Of a stretch of DNA of 64,000 nt, positions 40,438 through 47,572 are shown piece after piece. The stretch lies in assembly GCA_947488435.1 (NCBI GenBank), contig CANKZG010000003.1, forward strand, positions 62,001 to 126,000, in the 5' to 3' direction. The stretch comes from an uncultured Flavobacteriaceae bacterium (GTDB lineage: Bacteria > Bacteroidota > Bacteroidia > Flavobacteriales > Flavobacteriaceae). A program made the position numbers and the translations under genes. The stretch's first letter is position 1. Each line of letters opens with the position of its first letter. The notes beneath the pieces are model-generated. The model saw only the letters and a list, made by a program, of their open reading frames with translations, was not told where the DNA came from and searched no databases.

Positions 40438-40467
40438 GAACCACAATGTAAAAGTTGTGGTTTTTTT
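40438..40467 (+). terminator. Intrinsic terminator, cassette module 1
   Basis: AACCACAA and TTGTGGTT form the stem around TGTAAAAG, followed by seven T residues. A second copy of the same hairpin with flanking sequence is at 40604-40630. Confidence 0.8.
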
Positions 40468-40513
40468 GATGTATGAGTTTTTACATTTTAAGTTTAGCGA
40501 TAAAAACGTTTAA
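40438..40513 (+). repeat. ~75-bp direct repeat, copy A
   Basis: From AACCACAATG through the terminator hairpin and GATGTATGAGTTTTTACA to CGTTTAA. It is almost identical to copy B at 40604-40677; the two copies bracket the REP pair at 40523-40572. Confidence 0.8.
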
Positions 40514-40522
40514 CCCTAGCTA

Positions 40523-40543
40523 GCGCTCGTCTGTGACGGATGC
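40523..40543 (+). repeat. REP-like hairpin 1
   Basis: GCGCTCGTCTGTGACGGATGC, a near-palindrome of the family found beside the REP-associated transposase at 42611-43168. Confidence 0.75.
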
Positions 40544-40551
40544 CCCCGCTG

Positions 40552-40572
40552 GCGCTCGTCTATGACGAGTGC
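40552..40572 (+). repeat. REP-like hairpin 2
   Basis: GCGCTCGTCTATGACGAGTG plus C, preceded by CCCCCGCTG as are other copies. The CTCGTC/GACGAG stem is perfect. Confidence 0.78.
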
Positions 40573-40603
40573 TATACTAAGTAATAAATAAAAAGGGTTA
40601 AGA

Positions 40604-40677
40604 AACCACAATGTAAAAGTTGTGGTTTTTTGATGTATGAGTTTTTACACTTTAAGTTTAGCGATAAAAACGTTTAA
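40604..40677 (+). repeat. ~75-bp direct repeat, copy B (includes a terminator hairpin)
   Basis: Near-identical to copy A at 40438-40513, including the AACCACAA/TTGTGGTT stem and T run (40604-40630). Only a T-run length change and one C/T change are visible. Confidence 0.8.
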
Positions 40678-40739
40678 TATTTATAATAAAAGTCTTATTT
40701 GTAAGTAATTTACATAAATAACATACAAATTGAATTACC

Positions 40740-41084
40740 TATATTTACGATGCCACCGGAGTAAAGTTAAAGAAAATTGTTTCGGAGGGAAGTTCTTTAA
40801 CAACAACTGAATATGCAGGAAATTATGTGTATGAGCAGTTAGGTACTAGTGCAGCCACCCTACAGTTTTTTAATACCGCTGAAGGTTATGTAGAACCCGA
40901 TGGTAGTGGAGGATATGATTATATTTTTCAATGTAAGGACCATTTAGGGAATATACGACTCTCCTACAGTGATGCCAATGATAATGGTAGTATTACAACT
41001 TCTGAAATAAGAGAAGAAAATAACTACTATCCCTTTGGACTCAAACATAAAGGGTATAATGAGAATATAAGCGGAAGAGATCAT
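40740..41084 (+). repeat. Duplicated RHS-core segment (copy of 38708-39059)
   Basis: From TATATTTACGATGCCACC onward this stretch closely follows the RHS core coding sequence of the large YD gene, with scattered substitutions and a small length difference near the middle. Immediately before 40740 the sequences differ and an in-frame TGA is present, so the join is sharp. It encodes the 5' part of the orphan tip gene. Confidence 0.9.
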
Positions 41085-41912
41085 ACCTTTGAGTATCAAG
41101 GACAAGAATTAACTGAAGACCTTGACTATAATATGCTAGAATACAAATGGCGACATTTTGAACCAGCAATTGGTAGATTTAATAAATTGGATAGGTTCGC
41201 TGAAAAATACACACCTATATCACCTTATTCTTTTATTGCAAGTAATCCACTAAAATATAGAGAAGTACAAGGCGATTCCATACAGTTAATAATCGGAAAA
41301 CCTTATACTGATTATAAAGGAAAAGAGCATCCTTATGGACATGTTGCTTTAAGAGTGTTTAACGCAGAAGAAGGATATGACTACGTTTATGATTTTGGTA
41401 GGTATGGAGCCGTAAGGGGTGTTTTCGGTCAAACAGGCGATGGTATTTTGAATGTTTATAATAACTCGGAAGCATATTTTAAAACAGAACAAAGTATTCG
41501 AGAATCAATTGGTTATACAGAAGCTACAACTGTAGCACAAGACAAAAAGATCATAGATTATTATAATAAACAAATCGCTGAAGGGGAGTCTTATTCAAAA
41601 AGAAACACAAAAAATAGTAAATCTTATAAATTAGATGACTATGGTATTTTTGATAACAATTGTTGCACAATATCTGCCGATGGTTTAGACCAGATAGAGA
41701 AGAACCCTTTGGGCGATGAATATGACCCAAGAGATGCTTTGAGAATTTTAGAAAAGGACTATAAAAAGTTAGGCCTAACAAGAACGGTATATAAAAAAGG
41801 AGGCATAACTATAACAACTTACGAACCTGCCAAACCAAATAGTAGTGGTAAGTCAGGTAATCAAAAGTATGATGAAAGACCAATACCAAGAGTAAAAGAC
41901 CCAGAAGAATGA
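40827..41912 (+). CDS. Orphan RHS core fragment with alternative C-terminal tip (predicted permuted papain-like domain)
   Basis: A headless RHS fragment: the open frame begins after a TGA near 40731 and the first usable start is GTG at 40827. Residues 1 to about 115 repeat the RHS-associated core (YYPFGLKHKGYNENISGRDH, then GRFNKLDRFAEKYTPISPYSF). The rest is a new tip with YGHVALRVFNAEEGYDYVYDFGRYG (His near 171) and DNNCCTISADGLDQIEKNPLG (Cys near 279). A His-before-Cys order with these contexts recalls permuted papain-like/NlpC-LRAT folds acting on peptidoglycan or lipids; this is inference. It has no signal peptide and would need recombination with the full YD gene to be secreted. The next gene overlaps its stop (ATGA). 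Confidence 0.8.
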   Translation: MYEQLGTSAATLQFFNTAEGYVEPDGSGGYDYIFQCKDHLGNIRLSYSDANDNGSITTSEIREENNYYPFGLKHKGYNENISGRDHTFEYQGQELTEDLDYNMLEYKWRHFEPAIGRFNKLDRFAEKYTPISPYSFIASNPLKYREVQGDSIQLIIGKPYTDYKGKEHPYGHVALRVFNAEEGYDYVYDFGRYGAVRGVFGQTGDGILNVYNNSEAYFKTEQSIRESIGYTEATTVAQDKKIIDYYNKQIAEGESYSKRNTKNSKSYKLDDYGIFDNNCCTISADGLDQIEKNPLGDEYDPRDALRILEKDYKKLGLTRTVYKKGGITITTYEPAKPNSSGKSGNQKYDERPIPRVKDPEE

Positions 41913-42208
41913 AAAAAAACAATGTAGTATCAGCCTTAATAGGTTTAGTTTTAGGTTGTGTAATCAGTTACTTTTATTTGTCTAATAAATCAGAGGGAAA
42001 AGAACAGACCTATTTTGAATTAACAGAAGATGTCTATATTAGTGAAGTAGGTAATCTTAAAAAAGGGACTATTTTAAAATATGACGATAGTTATCCCGAA
42101 GGGTTTACAAGGTTCGTACTTTATCTCAATGCAAAAGGTATTGACCTGAAAAAACAAAAAAAAGCTAACGATAACGAAATAATACCTTACTGGTTAGAAA
42201 AAAAATGA
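41909..42208 (+). CDS. Membrane-anchored small protein, putative immunity to the orphan tip
   Basis: A 99-residue protein with one N-terminal transmembrane/signal-anchor helix (VVSALIGLVLGCVISYFYL, about residues 6-24) and a short basic periplasmic domain. The ATG overlaps the stop of the orphan tip gene, the coupling expected for a toxin-immunity pair. An envelope location fits a toxin that acts in the periplasm. Cys17 could alternatively make it a lipoprotein. It is followed by the second copy of the hairpin/terminator module. I recognise no named family. Confidence 0.68.
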   Translation: MKKNNVVSALIGLVLGCVISYFYLSNKSEGKEQTYFELTEDVYISEVGNLKKGTILKYDDSYPEGFTRFVLYLNAKGIDLKKQKKANDNEIIPYWLEKK

Positions 42209-42458
42209 CCAGATAGCGCGGAACTTGTCTGACGGCAGTCAGGTATAGCTAGCACCAGATGGCTCGGATATGATAGCGCAGAAATGTTTCCCAGATAGCG
42301 CGGATATGCCATCCGTGCGAGATTAAAATGATAAACCCCCATGGCGCGGAACTTGCCTAACGGTAGTCAGGTATGGATAGCTCCAGAGTGGATAGCGCAG
42401 AAATGTTTTCTGTGCGGTAATAGAAGTAAGAACCACAATGTAAAAGTTGTGGTTTTTT
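42209..42458 (+). repeat. Cassette-end module, copy 2 (GC-rich hairpins plus terminator)
   Basis: A non-coding stretch after the second putative immunity gene with several GATAGCGCGGA and GGCTCGGATATGATAGCGC units, ATCCGTGCGAGATTAAAATG (shared with module 1), AGCGCAGAAATGTTTTCTGTGCGGTAATA at 42394 on, and the same AACCACAA/TTGTGGTT terminator at 42431-42458. It is longer than the other copies and internally repetitive. Confidence 0.75.
42431..42458 (+). terminator. Intrinsic terminator, cassette module 2
   Basis: AACCACAA pairs with TTGTGGTT around TGTAAAAG, followed by a six-T run. It is identical in the stem to the terminator of module 1. Confidence 0.8.
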
Positions 42459-42529
42459 ATGGATAAACTTTTTAACTTTATAATGCTTTACACTATAAAT
42501 TGTATTTTGTAGAAAACTTACCCCCCGCT

Positions 42530-42550
42530 GCGCTCGTCTGTGACGGGTGC
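42530..42550 (+). repeat. REP-like hairpin 3 (left of transposase)
   Basis: GCGCTCGTCTGTGACGGGTG plus C, preceded by CCCCCGCT. It lies 60 bp before the transposase start in direct orientation. Confidence 0.78.
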
Positions 42551-42610
42551 TAATAACAAGAGTACAAAAAACCATAGTAAATAAACTATTGTTTTTGTAT
42601 TTTAGAGGTT

Positions 42611-43168
42611 ATGAGTAGAAAGTACAAATTTCATAATCCATCAGGAATTTATTTTGTTTCTTTTGCAACCGTATTCTGGATAAATCTATTTGTTAGGCAA
42701 GTATATTTAGATGTTTTGGAAGATAGTGTTTTGTTCTGCCGAAAAGAAAAAGGCATGGAACTTTATGGCTATTGTTTTATGCCTAGTCATGTGCATTTAA
42801 TATTTCGTTCTACTAATGAAAACCCTTCAGGTCTGTTGCGTGATTTTAAAAAATATACCTCAAAGAAAATACTTGAGGTTATTCAAGAAAATACCCAAGA
42901 AAGTAGGAAAGAGTGGCTTTTGGGAATGTTCAAGCACGCAGGTAAGAATAAGGGTAACGTTTCAAAATATCAGTTTTGGCAACATCATAATAAACCCATA
43001 GAATTATATAGCACAGCGGTTACCAAACAAAAATTAGATTATATTCACAACAATCCTGTCGAAGCAGGTTTTGTAACTGAACCTGCGCAATGGAAATATA
43101 GTAGTGCAAGAAATATTGCAGGAGAAGATCCAGCTTTTTATATTGATGCTATTGAGTTTTTAGAATGA
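42611..43168 (+). CDS. REP-associated tyrosine transposase (RAYT, IS200/Y1 family)
   Basis: A 185-residue HUH single-strand transposase. The metal-binding HUH motif is MPSHVHLIF (His60 and His62) and the catalytic tyrosine is Tyr144 in KLDYIHNNPVEAGF, a signature of RAYT proteins. Length is typical. It is flanked by inverted REP hairpins at 42530-42550 (direct) and 43190-43210 (inverted), with two more REPs at 40523-40572. No transposon ends beyond the REPs are seen, so it looks like a domesticated or self-limited REP-mobilising enzyme sitting within the toxin-cassette region. Confidence 0.92.
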   Translation: MSRKYKFHNPSGIYFVSFATVFWINLFVRQVYLDVLEDSVLFCRKEKGMELYGYCFMPSHVHLIFRSTNENPSGLLRDFKKYTSKKILEVIQENTQESRKEWLLGMFKHAGKNKGNVSKYQFWQHHNKPIELYSTAVTKQKLDYIHNNPVEAGFVTEPAQWKYSSARNIAGEDPAFYIDAIEFLE

Positions 43169-43189
43169 ATGTTGATGCATTTTATATAA

Positions 43190-43210
43190 GCACTCGTCAC
43201 AGACGAGCGC
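43190..43210 (-). repeat. REP-like hairpin 4 (right of transposase, inverted)
   Basis: GCACTCGTCACAGACGAGCG plus C, the reverse complement of the REP consensus, followed by CAGCGAGGG (inverse of CCCTCGCTG). It lies 22 bp after the transposase stop. Confidence 0.8.
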
Positions 43211-43321
43211 CAGCGAGGGAAATTTGCTATGGAAAATGGAAAACGGGACGCTAAATTTAGGAATTCAACAAAACACAAGACTTTTTAATAGTCAACTAAA
43301 AAGTTTTCAAATTATAAAATA

Positions 43322-43822
43322 ATGTTTGATATAAATAAATTCTATAGAGGTTTACTAACTAGAACTAACTATTTTGATAATTACTGGGAATCCTTTCCTC
43401 ATGGAAATTTAATGAGATTTAGAAAAGAAACACTTTTAATTTTAAAAGAAAGTGTTAAGAGGAAAAGTTCTAATGAATTATCTTGTATTCTAGCTATAAT
43501 ATATAGAGATGGCGCAGACAAAGATTATACTGACATTCTTTTATCTCTTTTGGATGAAAAATGGCATACATCTGAGGAAGACATTGTTAATGTATTAGAA
43601 ATTATCAAAGATCCGAGGAGCATTAATAAACTATACGATTTAGCAATTAATGTTCCTAATTATGATGATATGCGAGCTTTGGCAAAAAAGTGTATGTGGG
43701 CTCTTAAGGCAATTAACACTGTTGAATCTTTTGAAAAATTGAAGTTATTAAAAAAATCAAAAGATCCGATTATAAAAGAAAATGCTACCTTTCAATTGAA
43801 AACGTCGGAGCCACCCAGATAG
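43322..43822 (+). CDS. HEAT-like repeat protein, putative orphan immunity protein
   Basis: A 166-residue cytosolic-looking helical protein with HEAT-like pairs (SNELSCILAIIYRDGADKDYTDILLSLLDEKWHTSEEDIVNVLEIIKD seen as successive helices; DPRSINKLYDLAI). There is no toxin-like tip directly before it; the transposase and a REP lie upstream instead. Its last codons run into the third hairpin/terminator module. The best explanation is a stranded immunity gene left from a lost cassette, but this is inference. A role unrelated to toxins cannot be excluded. Confidence 0.65.
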   Translation: MFDINKFYRGLLTRTNYFDNYWESFPHGNLMRFRKETLLILKESVKRKSSNELSCILAIIYRDGADKDYTDILLSLLDEKWHTSEEDIVNVLEIIKDPRSINKLYDLAINVPNYDDMRALAKKCMWALKAINTVESFEKLKLLKKSKDPIIKENATFQLKTSEPPR

Positions 43823-43911
43823 CCCACCGATGGCGCGGATATGATAGCGCAGAAATGTTTTCTGTGCGGTAATAACAAGGAAAACCACAGTTTAAAAAGC
43901 TGTGGTTTTTT
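43822..43911 (+). repeat. Cassette-end module, copy 3 (GC-rich hairpins plus terminator)
   Basis: Contains GATGGCGCGGATATGATAGCGC, AGCGCAGAAATGTTTTCTGTGC (43846 on) and a variant terminator with AACCACAG pairing with CTGTGGTT at 43883-43911. It ends the island; the plus-strand machine operon starts 158 bp later. Confidence 0.72.
43883..43911 (+). terminator. Intrinsic terminator, cassette module 3
   Basis: AACCACAG and CTGTGGTT form the stem and are followed by six T residues. Base changes relative to modules 1 and 2 are compensated on both arms, so pairing is conserved. Confidence 0.8.
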
Positions 43912-44069
43912 GATGCGCAAGTATTACCAACTTTAGCATCACCTACAAGTGTATTTACGCTAACTGCTTAACAAAAACATTTAATTTTCGTTTATATGTT
44001 ATATTTATGATAAAATAATCTTTTTTAATTACTATTTTATGTATTTTTATAGTAATAAATCGGTGATTA

Positions 44070-44801
44070 ATGCGAATTTTAACCTACACCTTTGTTTTTA
44101 TATGTGTATTCTTACTCTATGCCTGTGCACTTACAAAAACCAAATCATCAAAAGCAACTGCGATTCTACCCGAATTAGGGAGTTTTGCCAAAGCCAAACA
44201 CAGCTTATGGACAAAAACTTCAGAACAAATTGGTTTTCCCAAATGGGAAGCCGAAGGTCTTCTTATCCATCTTCAGGAAATTCCGTTTACCAAAAAAACA
44301 TACGGCACCTATGTCAATTATCAACAACAATTGGACAACAAACCTGCAATCGCCTATAAAGATTCTTTAGGACATAAAGCCAAATACATACAATTGCAGT
44401 TACGTGATAAAATTGGAATTACGCATCTTATAAATAATACCAACAATACAACAACCAGAGCTTATTTGGAACAAGATCCGGGTTACGGAATAATTACATC
44501 GGTTTACCTTACTATTCCAGATAGCGAGCGAACCAAACTCCTGGAAGCAAAAAAAATTCATTTAAAGAAAGATGCTTCACAACAGGTCTATATCGAACTC
44601 CAAAAAAATAATGCGCGGAGTACAATACTCCTTTCTGAATTAGATTTTTTTGGGGTGGAAATGGCAAGCTTTTGTTGGGGTAAAAATCAGTTTGGGAAAC
44701 CTATGGTAAAAGCGCTACTAGCCGAGGGGGAAAAGTGTCCTAAAAACACCTTTAAAGAGGTGTCCAAAATAAGTGTCAATAAAACCTACTTAAAATTTTA
44801 A
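44070..44801 (+). CDS. Lipoprotein of unknown function at the head of the plus-strand machine operon
   Basis: A 243-residue protein with a lipobox (LLYACALT, Cys19) and no domain I recognise. The body is mixed alpha/beta with no further membrane segment. It is followed 1 bp later by the FN3-like lipoprotein and then the GspC/PilP-like, GspK-like, pseudopilin and GspF genes on the same strand, so it is probably the first gene of that operon. A pilotin or outer-membrane accessory role is possible; nothing in the sequence proves it. Confidence 0.75.
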   Translation: MRILTYTFVFICVFLLYACALTKTKSSKATAILPELGSFAKAKHSLWTKTSEQIGFPKWEAEGLLIHLQEIPFTKKTYGTYVNYQQQLDNKPAIAYKDSLGHKAKYIQLQLRDKIGITHLINNTNNTTTRAYLEQDPGYGIITSVYLTIPDSERTKLLEAKKIHLKKDASQQVYIELQKNNARSTILLSELDFFGVEMASFCWGKNQFGKPMVKALLAEGEKCPKNTFKEVSKISVNKTYLKF

Positions 44802-44802
44802 T

Positions 44803-45498
44803 ATGAGATTTGCTACTGTTTGTTTTTTAATTTCACTTCTAATTACCCTCATCGCTTGTGAAGATATTTTGGAAGTACAAGATATTACTACAGAGAGAAT
44901 TACCCTCTTGGCTCCTCGCAATGCAACTACCCTTGCTAGCAATACTATAAATTTAAATTGGCAAACCATCCCTGAAGCTACAGCTTATGAAGTTCAACTG
45001 GCACAACCGAATTTCGAAAATGCTGAACAATTAGTCCTCGATAGTATAGTACTTCTGGATACACTCGGTTTTATAAATACTACCATTAGCAATATTAGCC
45101 TACCCAATGGCAGTTACCAATGGCGGGTAAAAGGTTTTAATAGCGGATTTGCTACCGCCTATACCCAAGCGAATTTTGAGGTATCGGGTAGTGATAATAT
45201 TGACACTACCCCACCGAACACGCCTGAATTGGTATTTCCTGCAACCAATAGTAGCGTAGCTGCAGGAACGGTAAATTTTTCGTGGACCCGAGAAGACAGC
45301 TTTGGTAGTCCTGAACGTGACAGTATTTTTATCTTCTCCGATCAGGAATTGCAAACTCTTGTGGTAAAGGGTTTAGGCGCAAACAAAATATTTACTACAA
45401 ATTTAGATGCGGCAACCTATTTTTGGGTAGTTCAAGGCTTTGATGGTGCTGGAAACATAGGTATGCCAAGTGCTACATCTAATTTTACTACCAATTAG
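44803..45498 (+). CDS. Lipoprotein with two fibronectin III-like domains
   Basis: A 231-residue lipoprotein (LIACEDI, Cys19) with two beta-sandwich domains: residues about 33-127 (LNWQTIPEATAYEVQLA ... GSYQWRVKGFNSG) and about 138-230 (VNFSWTREDSFGSPERDSIFIFSD ... ATYFWVVQGFDGAGN). The domains look like FN3 modules. It lies 1 bp after the previous lipoprotein gene and 9 bp before the GspC/PilP-like gene, which suggests an outer-membrane accessory of the same machine, for example a secretin-associated or surface-exposed adhesive part. Confidence 0.8.
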   Translation: MRFATVCFLISLLITLIACEDILEVQDITTERITLLAPRNATTLASNTINLNWQTIPEATAYEVQLAQPNFENAEQLVLDSIVLLDTLGFINTTISNISLPNGSYQWRVKGFNSGFATAYTQANFEVSGSDNIDTTPPNTPELVFPATNSSVAAGTVNFSWTREDSFGSPERDSIFIFSDQELQTLVVKGLGANKIFTTNLDAATYFWVVQGFDGAGNIGMPSATSNFTTN

Positions 45499-45507
45499 TT
45501 TGCAGTC

Positions 45508-45966
45508 ATGAAAAAAAATACCAAAACATATATTTTGTTGACCCTCGTTTTCTTGATTTGGGGTATTGTTGGTATACGCATGCTAAAAGCTTTTAAACCT
45601 GAGGTAAAAGTAGCAACAAGCCCAGTTATAGAAACCACATTTAACCCACTACCATTCAAAGCAAAAGATACCTTTAGTATTGTAGGAGATTACCGCGATC
45701 CCTTTTTGGGCACATGGCCAACAACCAAAACTAAAAAGAAATATAAAACCAAAGTTCCAGAAACACCTCAGATTACCATACGTTATACCGGAATAATTAC
45801 AGCGAACGACGCCAAAGACACTGTTTTTTTTCTTACCGTAGATGGACAATCCTATATGTTATCAGCTGGAGAAAAAAACGATGTTTTAAAACTGATACGC
45901 GGTAATAAAAATAAGATTACTGTACAAATAGGAACCCAAATTAAAAACATCCCAATCTCATTATGA
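45508..45966 (+). CDS. GspC/PilP-like inner membrane protein
   Basis: A 152-residue bitopic protein with one transmembrane helix (about residues 8-26), a Pro/Thr-rich linker containing DYRDPFLG, and a small beta domain (TIRYTGIITANDAKDTVFFLTVDGQSYMLSAGE...) resembling the homology region of GspC or PilP, the proteins that join the inner-membrane platform to the secretin N0 domain. The RDPF motif just before this domain is seen in PilP. Overlaps the next gene by 4 bp (ATGA). Identification is by architecture and context. Confidence 0.75.
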   Translation: MKKNTKTYILLTLVFLIWGIVGIRMLKAFKPEVKVATSPVIETTFNPLPFKAKDTFSIVGDYRDPFLGTWPTTKTKKKYKTKVPETPQITIRYTGIITANDAKDTVFFLTVDGQSYMLSAGEKNDVLKLIRGNKNKITVQIGTQIKNIPISL

Positions 45967-47243
45967 AATGGCGAACAAAAATACCGGGCGGAGCACTACA
46001 GTTTGTGCTGTTTATGGGCGTTGCCATAGCGATACTCCTATTGGCCTTTATTTCTTTAAGTCATGTCCATCGTCTTTTTGCAAAAAAAACGACCTTCCAT
46101 GTAAATGCGCTTAAAAGTGCAGATACGGGAATGGCATTATTATTAAAACGGGATACCTCAACCTCTGATACCCTGCGAATGCAGCTACCCGAAGCAAATA
46201 ATATCATTTTAAAGGGAAAGAAAGATCTCTGGGGTATCTACGAACGGTATAGCGTTACCACAAAAGCTAAAAAAAAGACATTTTCTAAAACTGGGCTGGT
46301 AGGCAGAAACATCCCTACGGACAGGCCCGCACTATACTTAGCAGATCATAACAGTCCGCTTATCGTTGTAGGGAAAGCCAAGTTAAATGGTGATGTTTTT
46401 ATTCCAAAACGTGGTATAAGAGCTGGAAACATTGGTGGCAATTCCTATTACAACAGACATCTCTTTTATGGTAGGGAGCGACAAAGTGCCGAACAATTAC
46501 CTTTAATACATCCAGTAGTTCAAGCTTCCTTGCAAAAGCTTTTGCAAGCTCAATTTGTAGGCGCTTCAAGGATTGATTATACCTTTTATCATCATAAACC
46601 ACTACACCAATCGTTTTTCGAAAACACCTTAGTACTAGAAGGAGATTTTATTGCTTTAGAAGGTGTTGAGTTGATCGGAAATATTGTGGTAAGAGCCACA
46701 GAAAAAATAGTAGTATTTCCCAATAGCAATCTCAAAGATATCCTTTTAATCGCTCCAGAAATTGAACTAAAAAATGGGGTCCATGGTACTTTTCAAGCTA
46801 TAGCGAGCCAAAGAATTTCGGTAGGGGAATCTTGTAGAATTAGCTATCCATCCGCATTAGTGGTGGTGCAATCAAAAAAAAATACAGAAGCTCCAAGTAC
46901 TACTTTCAAACCAGAAATCGAAGTTCAAAAAAACACCTATTTCGGAGGCATCATCGCTTATCTAAGCTCTCAAAAAGAAGAAGGCGCATCACAATATCCT
47001 CAAATTTTAATTGCACCTAATGTTCAGATAAATGGGGAATTGTATTGCGAGCAAACTACAGAGTTAAAGGGGCATGTAAACGGTAGTGTTTATACCCATT
47101 ACTTCATGGCCAGAGAAAATGGAAACACTTATCAAAATCATTTATTTAATGGTACTATAAGTAGTGCTGATTTGCATCACTCTTATGCCGGTATTACACT
47201 ACAGGATGACAATAACAAAACGGTAGGGAAATGGCTATATTAA
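45963..47243 (+). CDS. GspK/PilX-like minor pseudopilin with beta-solenoid-like passenger
   Basis: A 426-residue protein whose N-terminus (KIPG then GALQFVLFMGVAIAILLLAF) has the form of a GspK-like class III signal: Gly before the helix and no Glu at +5. The large C-terminal region is unlike the globular domain of GspK: repeated short hydrophobic strands (LVLEGDFIALEGVELIGNIVV, DILLIAPEIELKNGVHGTF, ILIAPNVQINGELYCEQTTEL, GHVNGSVYTHYF) resemble bactofilin or right-handed beta-solenoid coils. It is encoded between GspC/PilP-like and two pseudopilin genes with overlaps on both sides. A tip subunit of the pseudopilus is the best guess. Confidence 0.72.
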   Translation: MKWRTKIPGGALQFVLFMGVAIAILLLAFISLSHVHRLFAKKTTFHVNALKSADTGMALLLKRDTSTSDTLRMQLPEANNIILKGKKDLWGIYERYSVTTKAKKKTFSKTGLVGRNIPTDRPALYLADHNSPLIVVGKAKLNGDVFIPKRGIRAGNIGGNSYYNRHLFYGRERQSAEQLPLIHPVVQASLQKLLQAQFVGASRIDYTFYHHKPLHQSFFENTLVLEGDFIALEGVELIGNIVVRATEKIVVFPNSNLKDILLIAPEIELKNGVHGTFQAIASQRISVGESCRISYPSALVVVQSKKNTEAPSTTFKPEIEVQKNTYFGGIIAYLSSQKEEGASQYPQILIAPNVQINGELYCEQTTELKGHVNGSVYTHYFMARENGNTYQNHLFNGTISSADLHHSYAGITLQDDNNKTVGKWLY

Positions 47244-47572
47244 AAAAAATAAAAGCCTCCTCCCTCATGGAAACCATGGTAGCCACGGCACTTATTGTAA
47301 TTATTTTTATGATCGCCAGTTTAGTGCTTAATAATCTTTTTTCGAATAGCGTTAAAAGTAATACGCAACATATTACGGAAAGACTATTACAAATGGAATA
47401 TCAATGTAGCACTAACCAACTTTCTTTACCGTATCTACATACAGATGAAAAATTAGAAACGCAAGCCTATCTTGAAGAGATTCAAGGTATCGTATATGTG
47501 AGTATCGAAGTAATAGACTTAAAGTCTAAAAAGAAAACAAAATCTTATATAATTCATGAAGCGCAACGCTAA
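47231..47572 (+). CDS. Minor pseudopilin-like protein (GspI-like)
   Basis: A 113-residue protein with KIKA followed by SSLMETMVATALIVIIFMIA, a class III signal with Glu at +5 of the predicted mature form and Ala before the cut. Size and the METMVA sequence recall GspI/PilV-type minor pseudopilins. It overlaps the GspK-like gene by 13 bp and the next pseudopilin gene by 17 bp. Confidence 0.8.
   Translation: MAILKKIKASSLMETMVATALIVIIFMIASLVLNNLFSNSVKSNTQHITERLLQMEYQCSTNQLSLPYLHTDEKLETQAYLEEIQGIVYVSIEVIDLKSKKKTKSYIIHEAQR

Larger units (their letters stand above)
40283..40513 (+). repeat. Cassette-end module, copy 1 (GC-rich hairpins plus terminator)
   Basis: A non-coding stretch right after the first putative immunity gene. 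It contains CGATAGCGCGGATATGCTATCCGCGCG-like palindromic sequence, AGCGCAGAAAAGTTTTCTGTGCGGTAATA (40401 on) and a terminator hairpin with AACCACAA pairing with TTGTGGTT at 40438-40467. Its parts recur at 42209-42458 and 43822-43911, each time after a putative immunity gene. Confidence 0.75.

Noticed and set aside
40283-43911. Repeated palindromic units considered as a CRISPR array
   Set aside because: The repeats vary in length and spacing, contain terminators and REPs, and lie between genes; there are no regular spacers and no cas genes.
44039-44359. Open frame of 106 codons overlapping the first lipoprotein gene
   Set aside because: It is in another frame over 44070-44801, which has a good signal peptide and lipobox and fits the operon; the alternative has no recognisable protein features.
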